From Craspedostauros australis (lineage: Eukaryota > Bacillariophyta > Bacillariophyceae > Mastogloiales > Achnanthaceae), in NCBI GenBank assembly GCA_026770025.1, contig JAMXDE010000013.1, positions 1,116,001 to 1,180,000 on the forward strand: DNA of 64,000 bases, read 5' to 3'. A program made the translations under genes and the position numbers. This document shows positions 42,982 to 54,200 of the stretch, one piece after another. The notes below the pieces were generated by a model. The model worked only from the letters and a program-made list of their open reading frames with translations, had not been told where the DNA came from and made no database searches. Within the stretch, counting starts at the first letter, position 1, and the number at the start of each line of letters is the position of its first letter.

Positions 42982-45146
42982 TTAGGCCAACTGCTCCTTG
43001 ATGGTCGGTGTGAGGTATTCCGCGACACGCAGAGTCTCGACGGCGATGTCGATGGTGGCGATACCGGTGGCCTCGGCTCCGTTGGCGCAGTTGTTGGCCA
43101 CGCGCTCCTTGACGGTGATGTAGTCTGGGTCCTGGGAGAAGAAGTATGGCATGGCACCTGGGTATTCCTTCTCCAGGGTGGTCACGTTGGCCTTGTCCTC
43201 CTCGTCTGGCATGGAGTGACGGAAGACCTCCTTGCCGTCGACATCGACCTTGGCGTACGATGTGTCGCCTCCGCATCGGTCGGCCTGGACGCTGACGGAC
43301 TTTCCGGTCTTGGTGGTGATTGTGAACTTGATCTTGTCGAAGTCGGTGAAGTCGGCGCCGGATGGTCCTGGGAGGGTCTGCATGGAGGAGAATTCCTTGT
43401 CGACAACGCACTTCTCGATGTTCTCGACGCTGACATCGAAGAAGCTGACCAGGAGCGCCAGCTCGTGGATGGCCATGTTCTTGAGCATACCCTCGCGGTT
43501 GCGCTCGAAGCACTCACCGAGAGACTCCTTGTTGTTCTCGTAAGCGTTGTTGGAGACGAAGGTGACGTGGGATCCCGCGTTGGCGGCGGCGTAATCACGT
43601 GCCTTGGAGACGTACTTGCAGACATTCTTGTTGTATCCCATGAGGACGGCGACGCCGGCAGCCTTGCCCTGGTCGCGCATGACCTCGAGCTCGCCGACGG
43701 TTGGGGCACCTGGCTTCTCGAGGTAGATGCTGGTGCATCCGGCATCGATGCACTCCTTGAGCAGACGTGGATTGTCGGCAGTGCGGCCAGAGATGAGGGC
43801 CAGACGCTTCTTGCCCTCTGGGACGGCTGGAAGTTCGGAGACCGCCTTCAAGAACTGGATTCCCTCCTTCTCCTCGGTCTCCTTCTGGAACTCGCCGAAG
43901 TCAGCGCCTCCTGGACCGGTGGCTCCTGTTCATGCCGTCGTCGTCGTTTTTTATTTCGTTCGGGTCGGAGTTGCAGGAAGAGCACAATGGGGGAATCGGA
44001 CAGAGCGTAGATTGGAGCAGGCAGCATGGCGTCGAATCAGATGGTAATTCGTGGCAATTGTAAATTGTTGTTGCGGATTTGTGTGTGACGTTTTGGATTT
44101 CGTAGGAGTTGGTGATTGCGGGGTTCGTTTTTGTTCGTCGACAGAACATCCAGTCAATCAGAGCCATCAAAGTGGAGGCGTGATTGTGGAATGTTTGTTT
44201 TGTTTCGGACATCGATCCGATAGCCATTGACGCAAACCGTACCGTGTGTGACATGCAAGTTGTGAAGAGAAAGAGAAGAAGCATTCAAGATGAGAGGGGG
44301 TGGGGTGGAATGGAATGACGCGTGTAATTCATGCTGCTGTTTCCATGATCTCCATGGATGTGTGCCCAGAAATAGCCCGGGTTGCCTGTCGTGGCAGAAG
44401 CACAAGAGAAAAATAGATGCGTACTGCCCTTTCTCGCAGCCTTGCCTGTGGCACTACGCGGTGCGGAATTCGTGCCAGTGCTCGCATTGCTCCATCCGTC
44501 AGGATGCCTTTCCTTGCGATCGATGCGACTGCGAGCACATGACGATCCTTGCTCGATTGGTATCGGGTCGCGTGTTCCATCGATAAAAAGACGCAAATGA
44601 AATGACGTACCTGGTCCCATGAACCATGGCTCGATGATGTAGCAAAGCTTGGCGGAGGGGCACTTGTTCTTGATCATCTGAACGGCGTGGTACCTGCATG
44701 GTTGGCGTAGGCATATTGTTGAGTGTATGAGTGAATGAATGAGTGCATTGAAAGATGGGAAGGTGTGCATGAAGAATAACGGCAGTAGTGTGAGCATGTT
44801 GGCAATACAGATCTGGGTGACATTGGCTGATGTCTTCACTCTCTCTTTCTCTCCGCATCTCTCCATCTCTTGTTTCGTTCGAGGGGCAGGCAATCAAGGA
44901 AATCGCAAGGGGGAGCAATCGATTCCGCGCAGAGGCAGAGATGGAGGGACTGCGATCCGTCACAGGACAGAATCAAATGGCGGCGAAGGATCTTGACGAT
45001 GTGTCCTCTGCGTGTGGAGAGTGCTGCAGGGTGCTGGGGAGTGCTCCGCTACTCCATAAGTCTTCGTACCATCCCATTCCGCGCTTTGGGGTTCCGCATC
45101 CGACGAGGACGACTTCACATTGCTTATCTCCGGCTTGGGCGACCAT
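42982..45146 (-). CDS. Gfo/Idh/MocA-family NAD(P)-dependent oxidoreductase, three exons
   Basis: Exons 45146-45070, 44693-44611 and 43925-42982, with introns of 376 and 685 bp that open GTACG and close CAG. The splices complete Trp26 and Gly54 codons and yield 367 residues. Exon 1 supplies the first Rossmann strand and loop, VVLVGCGTPKRGMG (residues 12-25). The short exon 2 continues YHAVQMIKNKCP. Exon 3 holds the signature YLEKPGAP with EKP at 123-125, then VLMGYNKNV and a C-terminal beta-sheet domain. Family members oxidise or reduce sugars, inositols or related polyols with NAD(P)H. The glycine loop is longer than the usual GxGxxG. No signal peptide is seen, so it is probably cytosolic. 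The substrate cannot be predicted. The first two exons were found by matching phase and family motif. Confidence 0.87.
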
Positions 45147-46631
45147 TGTTTCTGATGCTTTGTTGCTTGGTTGGTGATGTTATAGCTTGGATGATCGAGG
45201 TGATGTTGGGAATCAACAAGTGTGGAATTGTTTTTGTGGCCGGATGGTGTCGTTTCTTCGTCTTCGGGTTGGTGCGTTCGTGTCGTGTCGCGTCGTCTCA
45301 CGCTGTTGGTTTGGATGGTGTCATGGGTGCTTGCGCAGCGTTGGTGGGTGGTTCGTTTTGCTTCCACTTTCGTTTCTGCTTCTGGAGTTGTTCCTCTCTG
45401 TTGTTGAAGGGAGCACAAACGAGAAACGCGTCGTCATCGATGTGTAGTGTTGCTCACAACGCTGCTTCTCGATCATCGACACCGTCGACAACCCAACCTC
45501 TCCCCCTTCGCGAGATTCCTGAAAGATCGCATTGTGACGGTGGTGTCGCACCACAAAGGTTCGGATCCACGAGACAGCGCCTGCTCCTCCGCCAATCAGA
45601 CTCGCGTGCCGTATTGAAGAATGCAAGAAGATTGCAAAATCAGAACCCACCAACTTCGTGAATCACAACTACTGCGTGCGTGGCTGCGTTGCTTTCCGGC
45701 AGTATTTGGTCTCTCAGCGCACCGGTCGAAAGCTACTTTGGACCAGCACGAATGCTACAGCCACCAATTTTGTGTCTCCTTCTCTGGCGTCGCGCTCCTC
45801 AAATTCCGACACTCGACAAGTACGAGCACAACAAATGTCGAAAAAGTTCATGACATCGATACCGAAATTCAGGAACCTCTTTTTCGCGAATAGTATTGAT
45901 ACCATGCTCAACGAGTACGAGACGAATCCGAAATGACACGATCGAAATGTCTGGAGAAACGCGGGATCATGGAGTGATAACAGGTGGCGTTGACGGCATT
46001 GGGTGGCGCTGGTGGCAGATCTATGACGACGCTTCTGTGGGCTGGTTGTCTGCAGGGTGTGCTTGGGATTGCCCTCAGCTGGCTCCGACTACGAGCATGA
46101 TCCATGTTCGGTACGTACTGTTATGTTATAGAATACAATACTTCAGCATACCAATACTCCAACAGTATGCGAGGATGCGCTCCCGATAACCTGGGGCTCC
46201 AATAACTCCAGTCGTTTTCATGGCCTCGATGGCTGCTGCAACGACAGTCATCACTGCCACAAACTTGATACGAATGATGATAGAGGACAATGCCTTGCCA
46301 TACAGTCAGTGCTCGTTTCGATATCCTGGAATGCCTTACTTATGGAACGTGGGCCGATTCATCGTTCCATTTGGTGTGCACGAGGAGCGTGGCTATGAGC
46401 ACCGAAGCATTATCCTCAACTACTATGTTTATGTACCGTCCGAGCAATGTGCTTATTATACAGCCGAGTATCCTCCCATGCTCTATCAAAGTTAATGACC
46501 CGTGATAGAACACAACTCGGCCTGGCTTGGGCCACTCAAGTCGCTTTCTCAGCTCTGCGGTGGGTCCGAACTGTGCGGCTCGAAGCTGGTGCCGGGGCTC
46601 CCATCGCCTTTTATCGATCACTTTTGATCTA
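45147..46631. other. Intergenic region
   Basis: 1.5 kb between the start of the oxidoreductase gene and the stop of the DUF6824 gene, both on the minus strand. A 92-codon frame from 46220 and a frame ending near 45936 have no recognisable domain and are not called. Confidence 0.45.
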
Positions 46632-47165
46632 TCATCTTGCCGAGTTCGATTTCCTGGAGAGGTTCCTGAATCCCATGGCCGCCTTTTCCCGGGCCACGGC
46701 ATCGTCCACCTCAACCCAGGCGCTTCCCGAGTCGCTGCGTTTCAGAAATCGGCCTCCGTTCTGCTTGATCCCGTCCACGACCATCGTGGCGATCGCTGTC
46801 TTGTTCTTGCGGTTCATCGAAGCCGCGTCGTGTCGTGGCTTGTGCAGCTTGACGAGATCAAGCATCTTCATGTTGCCTGGGAACTGCTGGAAGGGGTATC
46901 CACGACCAAGCAAGACATCGTTCGCGAGAGGGTGTTCGATCCGTCCCGAAGGCTGGCTTGGGATACCGTCATCTCTGCAATTCAAATGGGCAAGTGCGGA
47001 TGCTACTGCTGCCGTTGCCGTTGGCGCTTTTGCTGCTGTTGATGCTGTTTCCGGGCCTGTCGATGCCTCGGATCTTGCTGTCTGTGCTGGTGCTTCCATA
47101 TGCGCATCCATTGCCCGCCCTTCGAACGAAAGCAGATGGCCAAGTTGATGCGTGAAGGGGCCCAT
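46632..47165 (-). CDS. DUF6824-domain protein
   Basis: 177 residues from the ATG at 47165. An Ala/Thr-rich N-terminal half leads to NDVLLGRGYPFQQFPGN (residues 82-98), then NRKNKTAIATMVVDGIKQ, GRFLKR and WVEVDDAVAREKAAMGFRNL, the full consensus of the DUF6824 module that is strongly expanded in diatoms. Its function is not established; the conserved basic and aromatic residues have led to suggestions of nucleic-acid binding or regulation. This copy consists of little more than the module, with no second domain. Single exon, same strand as the CRAL-TRIO-like gene upstream. A GTG further upstream in frame was ignored in favour of ATG. Confidence 0.82.
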   Translation of the reverse strand: MGPFTHQLGHLLSFEGRAMDAHMEAPAQTARSEASTGPETASTAAKAPTATAAVASALAHLNCRDDGIPSQPSGRIEHPLANDVLLGRGYPFQQFPGNMKMLDLVKLHKPRHDAASMNRKNKTAIATMVVDGIKQNGGRFLKRSDSGSAWVEVDDAVAREKAAMGFRNLSRKSNSAR

Positions 47166-47705
47166 GCGTATCAGGGATGCTTCGTCTATTAGTGTCACTT
47201 CATCCGAAATCCCATATGTTGCAAGAGCATTCTGACACTTCGTGTGCGACCCTGTGGAGTTTGTGTCAGAAGACGAGATTTGGCGTGAACAAAAAGCCCG
47301 ACCGTTGTTGAAAGATTCACGCCAGTAGTGCGTGCATATGAATGGAAGGGTATGGCGAGTGTATGGCGAGTGTACGGTGAGTGATATATAATGTGGGATG
47401 CGTTGTGGATGTCACTGTCGCCACGATCGTTGCGTCCATTGTCAGTGCAAGAACCAAAACTGTTATCGCCGCGGTGTTCTTGTTTCGGGTAACGTCGCGA
47501 GGGTCGTACGAGTACGAGTATGTTTGGGTCATTGGTATGGGGAGAGCTGGAAGGCTTTTGCGTTTGATGATCATAGCAATTCATTGAGCCATACCGTCGA
47601 CTAGTACAGCCGCGGGGACCACAACTCTGATCCAGTATCTGCCTCATGCTCGCAGAATGAGAATGTGACAGATAAACCAGGATTGCAACACCATCGTGAA
47701 AAAGC
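47166..47705. promoter_or_regulatory. Intergenic region between two minus-strand genes
   Basis: Should contain the promoter of the DUF6824 gene and the 3' end of the CRAL-TRIO-like gene. GTACGAGTAC occurs at 47506-47515. Minus-strand frames continue through parts of it but show no domain. Confidence 0.4.
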
Positions 47706-49029
47706 TCAGCGTCTGTCTTGGGATTCGGCAGAAGCTTGGTTGCAAGAAAATATGACAGCAAGATAGCAAGTCGCTAACCATCGATGCACGCATCAGTGAA
47801 TGTATCAATGCATGCATCCATTGATACGGCGGATGAGAATGGCTGAGCACGACAAGGCACAGCACGGCACGGCACGGCACCACATGATACGCACCAGAGT
47901 GGCATTGTACCCGCTTTCGAATGTGAAGAGGCAGCTCTTCGCTCAGTTTGGTTTCCAATGGCTTGGCGAGGCTACGATCGTTGAAGCACAGGTGCACGAT
48001 GATGGTGCGCATCGGCAGAGCGCGTTCGATCTTGCCTGACCAAGTTCGTCGAGCCACATCATCCAAATTCTCCGGGGTAATTTTGCGAGCGTGAATGACG
48101 GAGACGACGCCCTTCATCTGACCTTCCTCATCTTGTCTGAGTGAAGCCATCGTCATCCACCACAGCGCTCTGATCCGATTCTCGACCCTCCCGTACTGTC
48201 GCGCGGGGCAGACCTGCTGGAGCAGTAGCCTGCCGTGACTGTCCTTGACGTTGGGGAACATCTGAACCGTCCCAGTGACGCACGAGTCTTGGTCGTCAAC
48301 GCTGAGGTCAGACCACGTGATGTCCCTCACGAGCTTGTTGATGCCGAACAGTTCCTGCTTGACCTCGAAGTGGTGGATGATCCGCTTGGCCGTTTGAGAC
48401 ACGTTGAATCGGTCGGCTCGAAGGAACATGAGACGGAACGCTCTGCTTCGAACGTAGGTTGGGCGCAAGAAGACAGCCCGGTCGTAGGCATTCTTCTTCC
48501 GGATTCCGGTTAGCGTTCTTTCGAGGAAGTCCAGACTCTTGGCTATCTTCTCCTCCGTCTCCTCGAGGAGAGCGTAAGGGTCTGCTAGGAGCTCCTTCTC
48601 CAAGTGTGGCTCTTCGCCCGTTGATGATACTTGTCTTGACTCACCGGCTTCGAGGCGCTCAGCATCGCGTTCCGCATCATGTACGCCGTCTGTGCTGTCG
48701 GTATCGGCATCCTCTCTATCCAGTCTCGGGCCATCCGCATGTTTCCTGCTGCTGCTGCTATCGCCACGGTTGGGATGGCCCGAGTCAAAGCGATATTGAC
48801 CCAGCATCATCTTCTGCTTGACGTGCCGTTGCTGATGCTGGTGCTGACGCCGATGCTGTGGGTGATGACCGCGCGTCTCTCCAGACTCATAGTGGTGTTG
48901 TATCATGCTTAGTTGCCCTATCATTTGTGTCGGTGCGGTTGGACATGGTGTACTATATTCTCTGCCGATGGTGACTGCGTGTGGTTGCAACGGTGGATTC
49001 TTGCTGACATCGCCATCATTGGAACACAT
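47706..49029 (-). CDS. CRAL-TRIO-like (SEC14-fold) protein of a diatom-type family; last exon tentative
   Basis: The main exon is 49029-47895 (378 codons plus one base). A His/Gln-rich disordered N-terminus is followed by an acidic helix, KELLADPYALLEETEEKI, then SRAFRLMFLRADRFNVSQTA and HFEVKQELFG, which match the N-terminal helical part of CRAL-TRIO-like proteins. VTGTVQMFPNVKDSHGR, GVVSVIHARK and RTIIVHLCFND follow, as in the lipid-binding sheet. Family knowledge: SEC14-fold proteins carry or sense phosphoinositides and other lipids. The frame reaches a good donor (GTGCGT at 47894). The best acceptor in phase is a TTAG ending at 47774, giving 22 more codons to a stop at 47706, but this tail does not resemble the usual FGIP-LP ending of the family, so the 3' end is doubtful. 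An intron-free reading would stop near 47644. Confidence 0.65.
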
Positions 49030-49254
49030 TCTCCCGTCTGCGTGGTCCCTTTGCTTTGGGATCAGTTGTGCGCAACCTCAAATGTGGCGGTCGAAATGAC
49101 TGATGTCTCTCTCTCTCGAACCTGACACCAGGGTCAGCTCTGTTGGGGCAGAGTCGCGCTTGGCTGGATGTTGCTGGCAGCGTTGTGTTTAGTTTGTGCT
49201 TGTGTTGTTCGTTGTGTTGATACTGCTGCTTGTTGTTGTTTGTGATGTTGATAC

Positions 49255-49285
49255 CGGTATTGGTATTGGTATTGGTATTGGTATC
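49255..49285 (+). repeat. GGTATT hexanucleotide microsatellite
   Basis: About five tandem GGTATT units in intergenic DNA. Confidence 0.85.
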
Positions 49286-51395
49286 GATGTTGATGTTGGT
49301 TGAACTGTGCCTGCCACTTCGCGCTCGCATGTGATCATTGGCGACACCAACATGGCCGCGATTTTTCTTATCACATTCGTTGTTGGTGGGGGTAGTAGCT
49401 TGTCGAGTCGATCGTGCCTGTACGACTATTCTACATGGCAATCGAATGGCGGGCCAATGCGAGGGTCGATTGATGAGCCCTTCGTGGTTGCATGCGTACT
49501 AAAAATGTATGATAGTACGCCACAAGCACTCCTCTCGTGGTGGGAGGACGAGTACGAGCCACGAGTGCACAAAAGGAAAGTAGCAGCAGGGTCACTCTTG
49601 CGTGCCAAACGGTTTCCCAAACACGGTACCCGTATGTATAGCGGAGGCGTCGTTGTTGGTGGACGCGGAAGGGAAACTTTCGTGGCGGTTTGTGACATGT
49701 AGCGCGGAGTATGTGGTGCAATTGCAATCAGCCGTGGCACATGAAGGAGAAATCGCACAACACAAAGAACAAAGGCAGGAGACAACCAGCACCAGTAGGG
49801 TTCCGCACCGTGAATCACAAAGAACAAAGCAAAAACCGACGATGACCGGTGGTGTTCCTAATCGCTGCCACCCCTGTGCGAACCCCATGTTGTGAACAAC
49901 GCACAGAAATACCGTTAAGTATCTGAGGTCATCTGGATCACGTTGTACCCCTTTGTGACTGTTTGGGGCAAGCGTCGCTGGTTTTCTTTGCGAGAGGCTG
50001 TTGTCGTACCGACACGCCAAAGTGGTGGATGGTGCCATTTGGCTTGCCCAGCGAGGACGCAAGGGTGATCCATGGCGAGTGAATCAGAAATTCACGATCT
50101 GGTTCGAGGCAGAAGCGCGGAAGCGGCGGGCATTTCAAGGCGATGGTACCGCGCAAACTCTAACCCTTCTCTCCTCTTCCTCGGCCATTCGTTGTTGCGC
50201 ACAATTATGCCTGCGAAATCTCGAGCTATCAGAAATGCCGTGACGGGAAAAGCCTCGTGTGACCACGAAACGGACGACAGCCAACCCCACCCACAACAAC
50301 AACAACAACCATGGTTCCTTTTCCCACGAAAAGTCTGTTCGAGGAGTCACAAGTACGAACTTTTCTACCCACCAATTCAGGCACGAACATCCACGCACAC
50401 CGGTGTTGGCGCTGTTGCTCATTCTGCTACTGATACCGTGGCTTTGAACACATGTGAGTGGATGTGGTCCCCGAGGCATAGTACGGATGCAGGAGCGTAT
50501 CCGCAACTCGTATGGTCCCATGCATCAGCGCAGCAGACCATCTGATACCTTCTTGGTGTGGGTGGGGATTGGCAATGACCACACGTTCACTTCTGGCATC
50601 ATACTCGCAGGTCAGACATTGGCTCCTGAGCGGCCGTGTGAACCTGATGGCTGGCGCCAGCCATCTGCATCCACTAGCAAGAGCGGCAGATCAAATGCTG
50701 TCTTCCTTTATTGCTGTTTCATGTAATAGAATACGATTTAGTGCCTGTACCATACTAATAGAATACATATAATATAATATTGTACGAGCTGCCGAGAGAA
50801 TGCCATTGCACCTCGTCCTCTGCTGCATTCCAGAGGAGAGGAGAGGTCTCTGTTCTCCTCCACTCTGCTCTGCCCTTACCAATTCAAAATTCACGGCGGT
50901 TTCATGTTCGATTGGTGACAACGTGGCACCACCGTGAACCGAAAGCGGTACCAAAAGCAGCTTGTTGCCAAGGTCTCCCACGAAACGAGACCCAGGGGCG
51001 AAGGCAACAACACACCAAGGTGTACCAGTGGGGAAGGTGAGCGCATCATGCGGCTGCGAAATCTAACGCTATCCCAAAACCAACAGAACTGAAGGAGGGC
51101 AAATGGTCCACAAATCCAATAGCTCGTGCGCGAGTATTTGTAAACTACTCGTAACCTCTGGGATGAGAGTGGGGCTGAAATGGCGTACGTCCTCAATTAC
51201 GGCAGCAAGAAGGACTTGGAGACTTTGTTGTCTCCATCAGTGGCGACGGCGGTGACGACATCCACAGGAACAATGACGAAACGACAATGATACCGGTCAA
51301 GGTTGTTTGATGTTGGCAACCTTTCTCTGTTCGTTTGGTCACTGCCCGCGGCTACAGGAACAGTGGCGAGGGATCGATTTGCAGGAGACAGGCGC

Positions 51396-51419
51396 TTCCT
51401 TCCTTCCTTCCTTCCTTCT
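51396..51419 (+). repeat. TTCC tetranucleotide microsatellite
   Basis: Six tandem TTCC units, about 95 bases before the ACA run. Confidence 0.85.
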
Positions 51420-51512
51420 TTGCGTGCCTTTTCTCACTCGTACGCGAACTTACCATACACAGAGATGATGATAATGATGATGGTAATGATGATGACGAAC
51501 ACAAAGGGCAAG

Positions 51513-51560
<48 letters not shown>
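51513..51560 (+). repeat. ACA trinucleotide microsatellite
   Basis: Sixteen uninterrupted ACA/CAA units, the longest pure simple repeat in the window. It is in intergenic DNA. Confidence 0.9.
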
Positions 51561-52477
51561 CGACACCATGCGTACTCATCGTCGGTGCAGGTGTGGAGGC
51601 CCCATGGGTGCGAACTGTTGTATTGACCAACACCCACAATACTCCATCGAGCACTCTGCTCGCTTCTCAGACCATGGCAGTGCTACGTACCTCCGACTAC
51701 TTGTGCTTACGTCCGCGTAACTATGCGATGTGGATGACAGGTATAATACGATCCATGGACCGGAAAGACACACGGGAACGCGCGCAAATAGCCGCACCAA
51801 CCCTTGCTCATGAATGATTATGGCACGCACCAAAGGTATTATACGGGGAAGAGAACAGGTATGGTATACTGGGTCGACCTTTATTCGCTGTGGCCGCCAC
51901 AAGGGCGGAAGCAGCACCTCCACCAGAACTGTCGGCATCGCCAGGGACACAATTAGCGCCAGGATCCTGCTCGTTGCCGCTGCACTGATACCGCCAGCAC
52001 AAAGAGGGTCGGTGTCTACAGCATCGATAGTCGTACGACTGGAAGAGTGTGGTTGAAGAGAGATGGGCGGTTTCGGCGTTGTCACAAGGTACCAGTGGCC
52101 GCACCTGCTCGCACGCCGCGCAAAGTTGGTCTCGCATGTTGTTGGGTGACAGCCTGGATCTTCGCCCATGGCTCTTTCCGCTTTGTTGATCTTTACCCGA
52201 GAGTGTCGGTTTCGCTGACCCTGTCTCTGGGTGATGAGTCGTGGCTCGCAGCCAGGTTACGTTCCCATCAACTTTTGGGTTCGTAACCTTCACGTGATCC
52301 CTGGCCGCTCTCTTTGGCCCTAGTCTTTTGTCTCCGCCATTCTTCCGCTGCGTTGCAACATTGTGATTGACGGTGTCTTTTTGCGCCTATGCATTGATAC
52401 CGCCAATCACAATACGGATGGACACTCACCCACCGGCCAATGTTAATGATATTGGCAATGGCAATGCCAACGTATCT

Positions 52478-53775
52478 CTATCCTTCTTTACTCGTCAGCA
52501 CAAACAGCCCCATCATTCCGACCAGGACGTACTTCAGAACTGGGTAGTCATTCAGCGCGATCGTGACCATGCCAACATACCGCAGCGTCCCGACGGCCTT
52601 GCCCAGAATATCCTCCCGCTCCAACCAGAGCTGGCCTGGTGCGTACAGTCCACGATCGTCTACTCTGTTGTTGTCACCCTTTGTCAGCAGCTCCACGTGA
52701 CCATTCGTATCTTCGTGCACCTTCAGTATGCGATGGACGATGGGGATGTCGCGGTCCCGGATTTTGAAGACAACGACGTCGCCGATGCCGACTTCTTCGA
52801 CGGCGTTGTTCAGGAACAGGATGTCCCCCCTCTGGAATGCGGGCTCCATGCTTCCTGACAACACAACGACGACTGGTGATTCGGACTGCGGCGAGAAGAC
52901 ATTTTTTTGTGTTGGCATCATCACAGCCAAACCACCACGTTACGGATGGATGAAGGTTCATTGCGCGATGATGTGTATGTGGTCCGGTGAACGTTGGGTC
53001 GCATTGCGTTGTGTTGCGTCGGGTAACGTAGCATTCATTAGATTCAAGGTTGCATCCAGGTTGGAAAGAGGTGGAGTGGAGAGCAGAGTCATCCAGAGCC
53101 CGATCAATGAATGCATGCATGTATGCATGAATGTATGCACGGATTCGTAGACGCATCGACCAGTTCCATGGTCCATGTGCGTTGTGTGTCCAGGACGGCA
53201 ATGCATTTGTTGGAAGCAAACGAAGACGCGAAAGAGAAAGAGAAAGGGAACAGTAGTTAGCGGCGGAACGTATGATGAGGCAGGAATGTGCCATCCGCCC
53301 GAGTATGAGGATTGGTGTCGGTCAGTCGATACCAAAGATGAACCGAGCTAACGGAAGTCAATCACAACAAATGAAACGAAATAGAATGCAAGTATGCATG
53401 CAAGTATGCATGCATGCATGCATGCATGCTTGACACTAATGTGCTGCGTGCGTCGAACACGGAGCGCATCGAAGCCGGCGAGGGGAAGAGGCATTCTCGT
53501 GCCAGCCTGCGTGGATGGGTACCAAGGAGTCGCATCCAGCATGTTTGTTTTGTATGCATGTGCCCGCGGAAGCATCCAACGTCTGCCACAAACACCAACA
53601 CAGACATAGCTCCAGATACAGTACACACCTTCGTCATGAACATCAGTCCCTTCCAGATCATGAGTGCAGAGAAGACGATCATTGCAAGGTTCAGGAGCTG
53701 GAACAGCAGCTGTCTCTTGTTGGCCCAGAGCTTCTTGAGCTCCAGGACCTGCTTGTCGATCATGTCCTTGATCAT
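52478..53775 (-). CDS. SEC11: Signal peptidase complex catalytic subunit SEC11, two exons
   Basis: Exons 53775-53629 and 52885-52478; the 743-bp intron opens GTGTGT and closes CCGCAG in phase 0, giving 184 residues. Exon 1 encodes a cytosolic helix ([13 protein letters not shown]) and the single membrane anchor [18 protein letters not shown]. Exon 2 starts [15 protein letters not shown] with catalytic Ser61. The His that replaces the bacterial lysine is His100 in [10 protein letters not shown], and Asp120 and Asp126 lie in [13 protein letters not shown]. The spacing from Ser to His (39) and between the aspartates (6) equals that of yeast Sec11. The enzyme sits in the ER membrane and removes signal peptides on the lumenal side, which in this organism also includes the first step of plastid protein import. 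Length is normal. The call is firm. Confidence 0.95.
53386..53430 (+). repeat. ATGC/GTATGCATGCAA microsatellite in the SEC11 intron
   Basis: A self-complementary ATGC run preceded by two longer related units, inside the SEC11 intron; it could form a hairpin. Confidence 0.8.
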
Positions 53776-54121
53776 GGTGGCTGTTTTATCTGTTGTGTAC
53801 TGGAGTGTTGGCAGAGAGGAATAGGATGATAATGGTGCTCCAAGGGGTCGGTATTTGGTCGTCGCCAGCGCAGGTCGGTGGTGCTCTGGATGCTTGCTTG
53901 AGGTGGTTCGGTGAGTGGAGACGACGTCCAAAGGCTGTCGGCTTCTCAGGTATCCTTGGTCTTGATGTTGGTGATGTTGGCGGTGGTTCTGTGGTTGTGC
54001 GGATGTGGGCGTCGCTGTTGTTTTCGTCCTCCTGATTTCATTCTTCCACGTGGATGCCCAACAAACCAAAAATATCAGTATAAATTGTAGTGTGTACCTA
54101 CCTCGCAGCTAATGGCAGTGA
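53776..54121. promoter_or_regulatory. Upstream region of SEC11 and of the tRNA gene
   Basis: 346 bp between the SEC11 start (leftward) and the tRNA-Asn gene (rightward); it holds the SEC11 promoter. No further gene is seen. Confidence 0.45.
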
Positions 54122-54194
54122 TCACCTTTAGCTCAGTTGGCAGAGCGTGCGACTGTTAATCGCAAGGCCACTGGTTCGATCCCAGTATGGTGAG
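54122..54194 (+). tRNA. tRNA-Asn (anticodon GUU)
   Basis: The cloverleaf can be drawn fully: D arm GCTC/GAGC around AGTTGGCA, anticodon stem TGCGA/TCGCA with loop CTGTTAA (anticodon GTT), a 5-base variable loop, and T arm ACTGG/CCAGT with loop TTCGATC. The 7-bp acceptor pairs TCACCTT with ATGGTGA except for a T-T mismatch at the sixth pair. The discriminator is G. The internal A and B box sequences needed by RNA polymerase III are present, and a T5 run follows directly. No intron and no encoded CCA. Confidence 0.88.
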
Positions 54195-54195
54195 C

Positions 54196-54200
54196 TTTTT
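54196..54200 (+). terminator. Pol III T-run terminator of tRNA-Asn
   Basis: Five thymines, one base past the discriminator base, the standard RNA polymerase III stop signal. Confidence 0.75.

Larger units (their letters stand above)
49030..52477. other. Gene-poor intergenic region with several microsatellites
   Basis: 3.4 kb with no supportable gene on either strand; frames are short or low in complexity. Simple repeats at 49255-49285, 51396-51419 and 51513-51560 stand out. Repeated GTATNATAC-type sequences occur (for example near 50753-50783, 51740-51750 and 51838). It must include the promoter of the CRAL-TRIO-like gene (left) and the SEC11 3' end (right). Confidence 0.45.

Noticed and set aside
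42613..44010. A 465-codon plus-strand frame
   Set aside because: It is antisense to the third exon of the Gfo/Idh/MocA gene, which has clear family motifs; the plus frame is Val/Leu/Gly-rich shadow sequence.
46220..46495. A 92-codon frame
   Set aside because: Starts with ATG but has no domain and no support from neighbours.
46447..47148. A 233-codon plus-strand frame
   Set aside because: Antisense to the DUF6824 gene.
51513..51560. ACA repeat considered as a polyAsn/polyThr coding region
   Set aside because: All frames across it are short, lack domains and are not bounded by plausible coding sequence.
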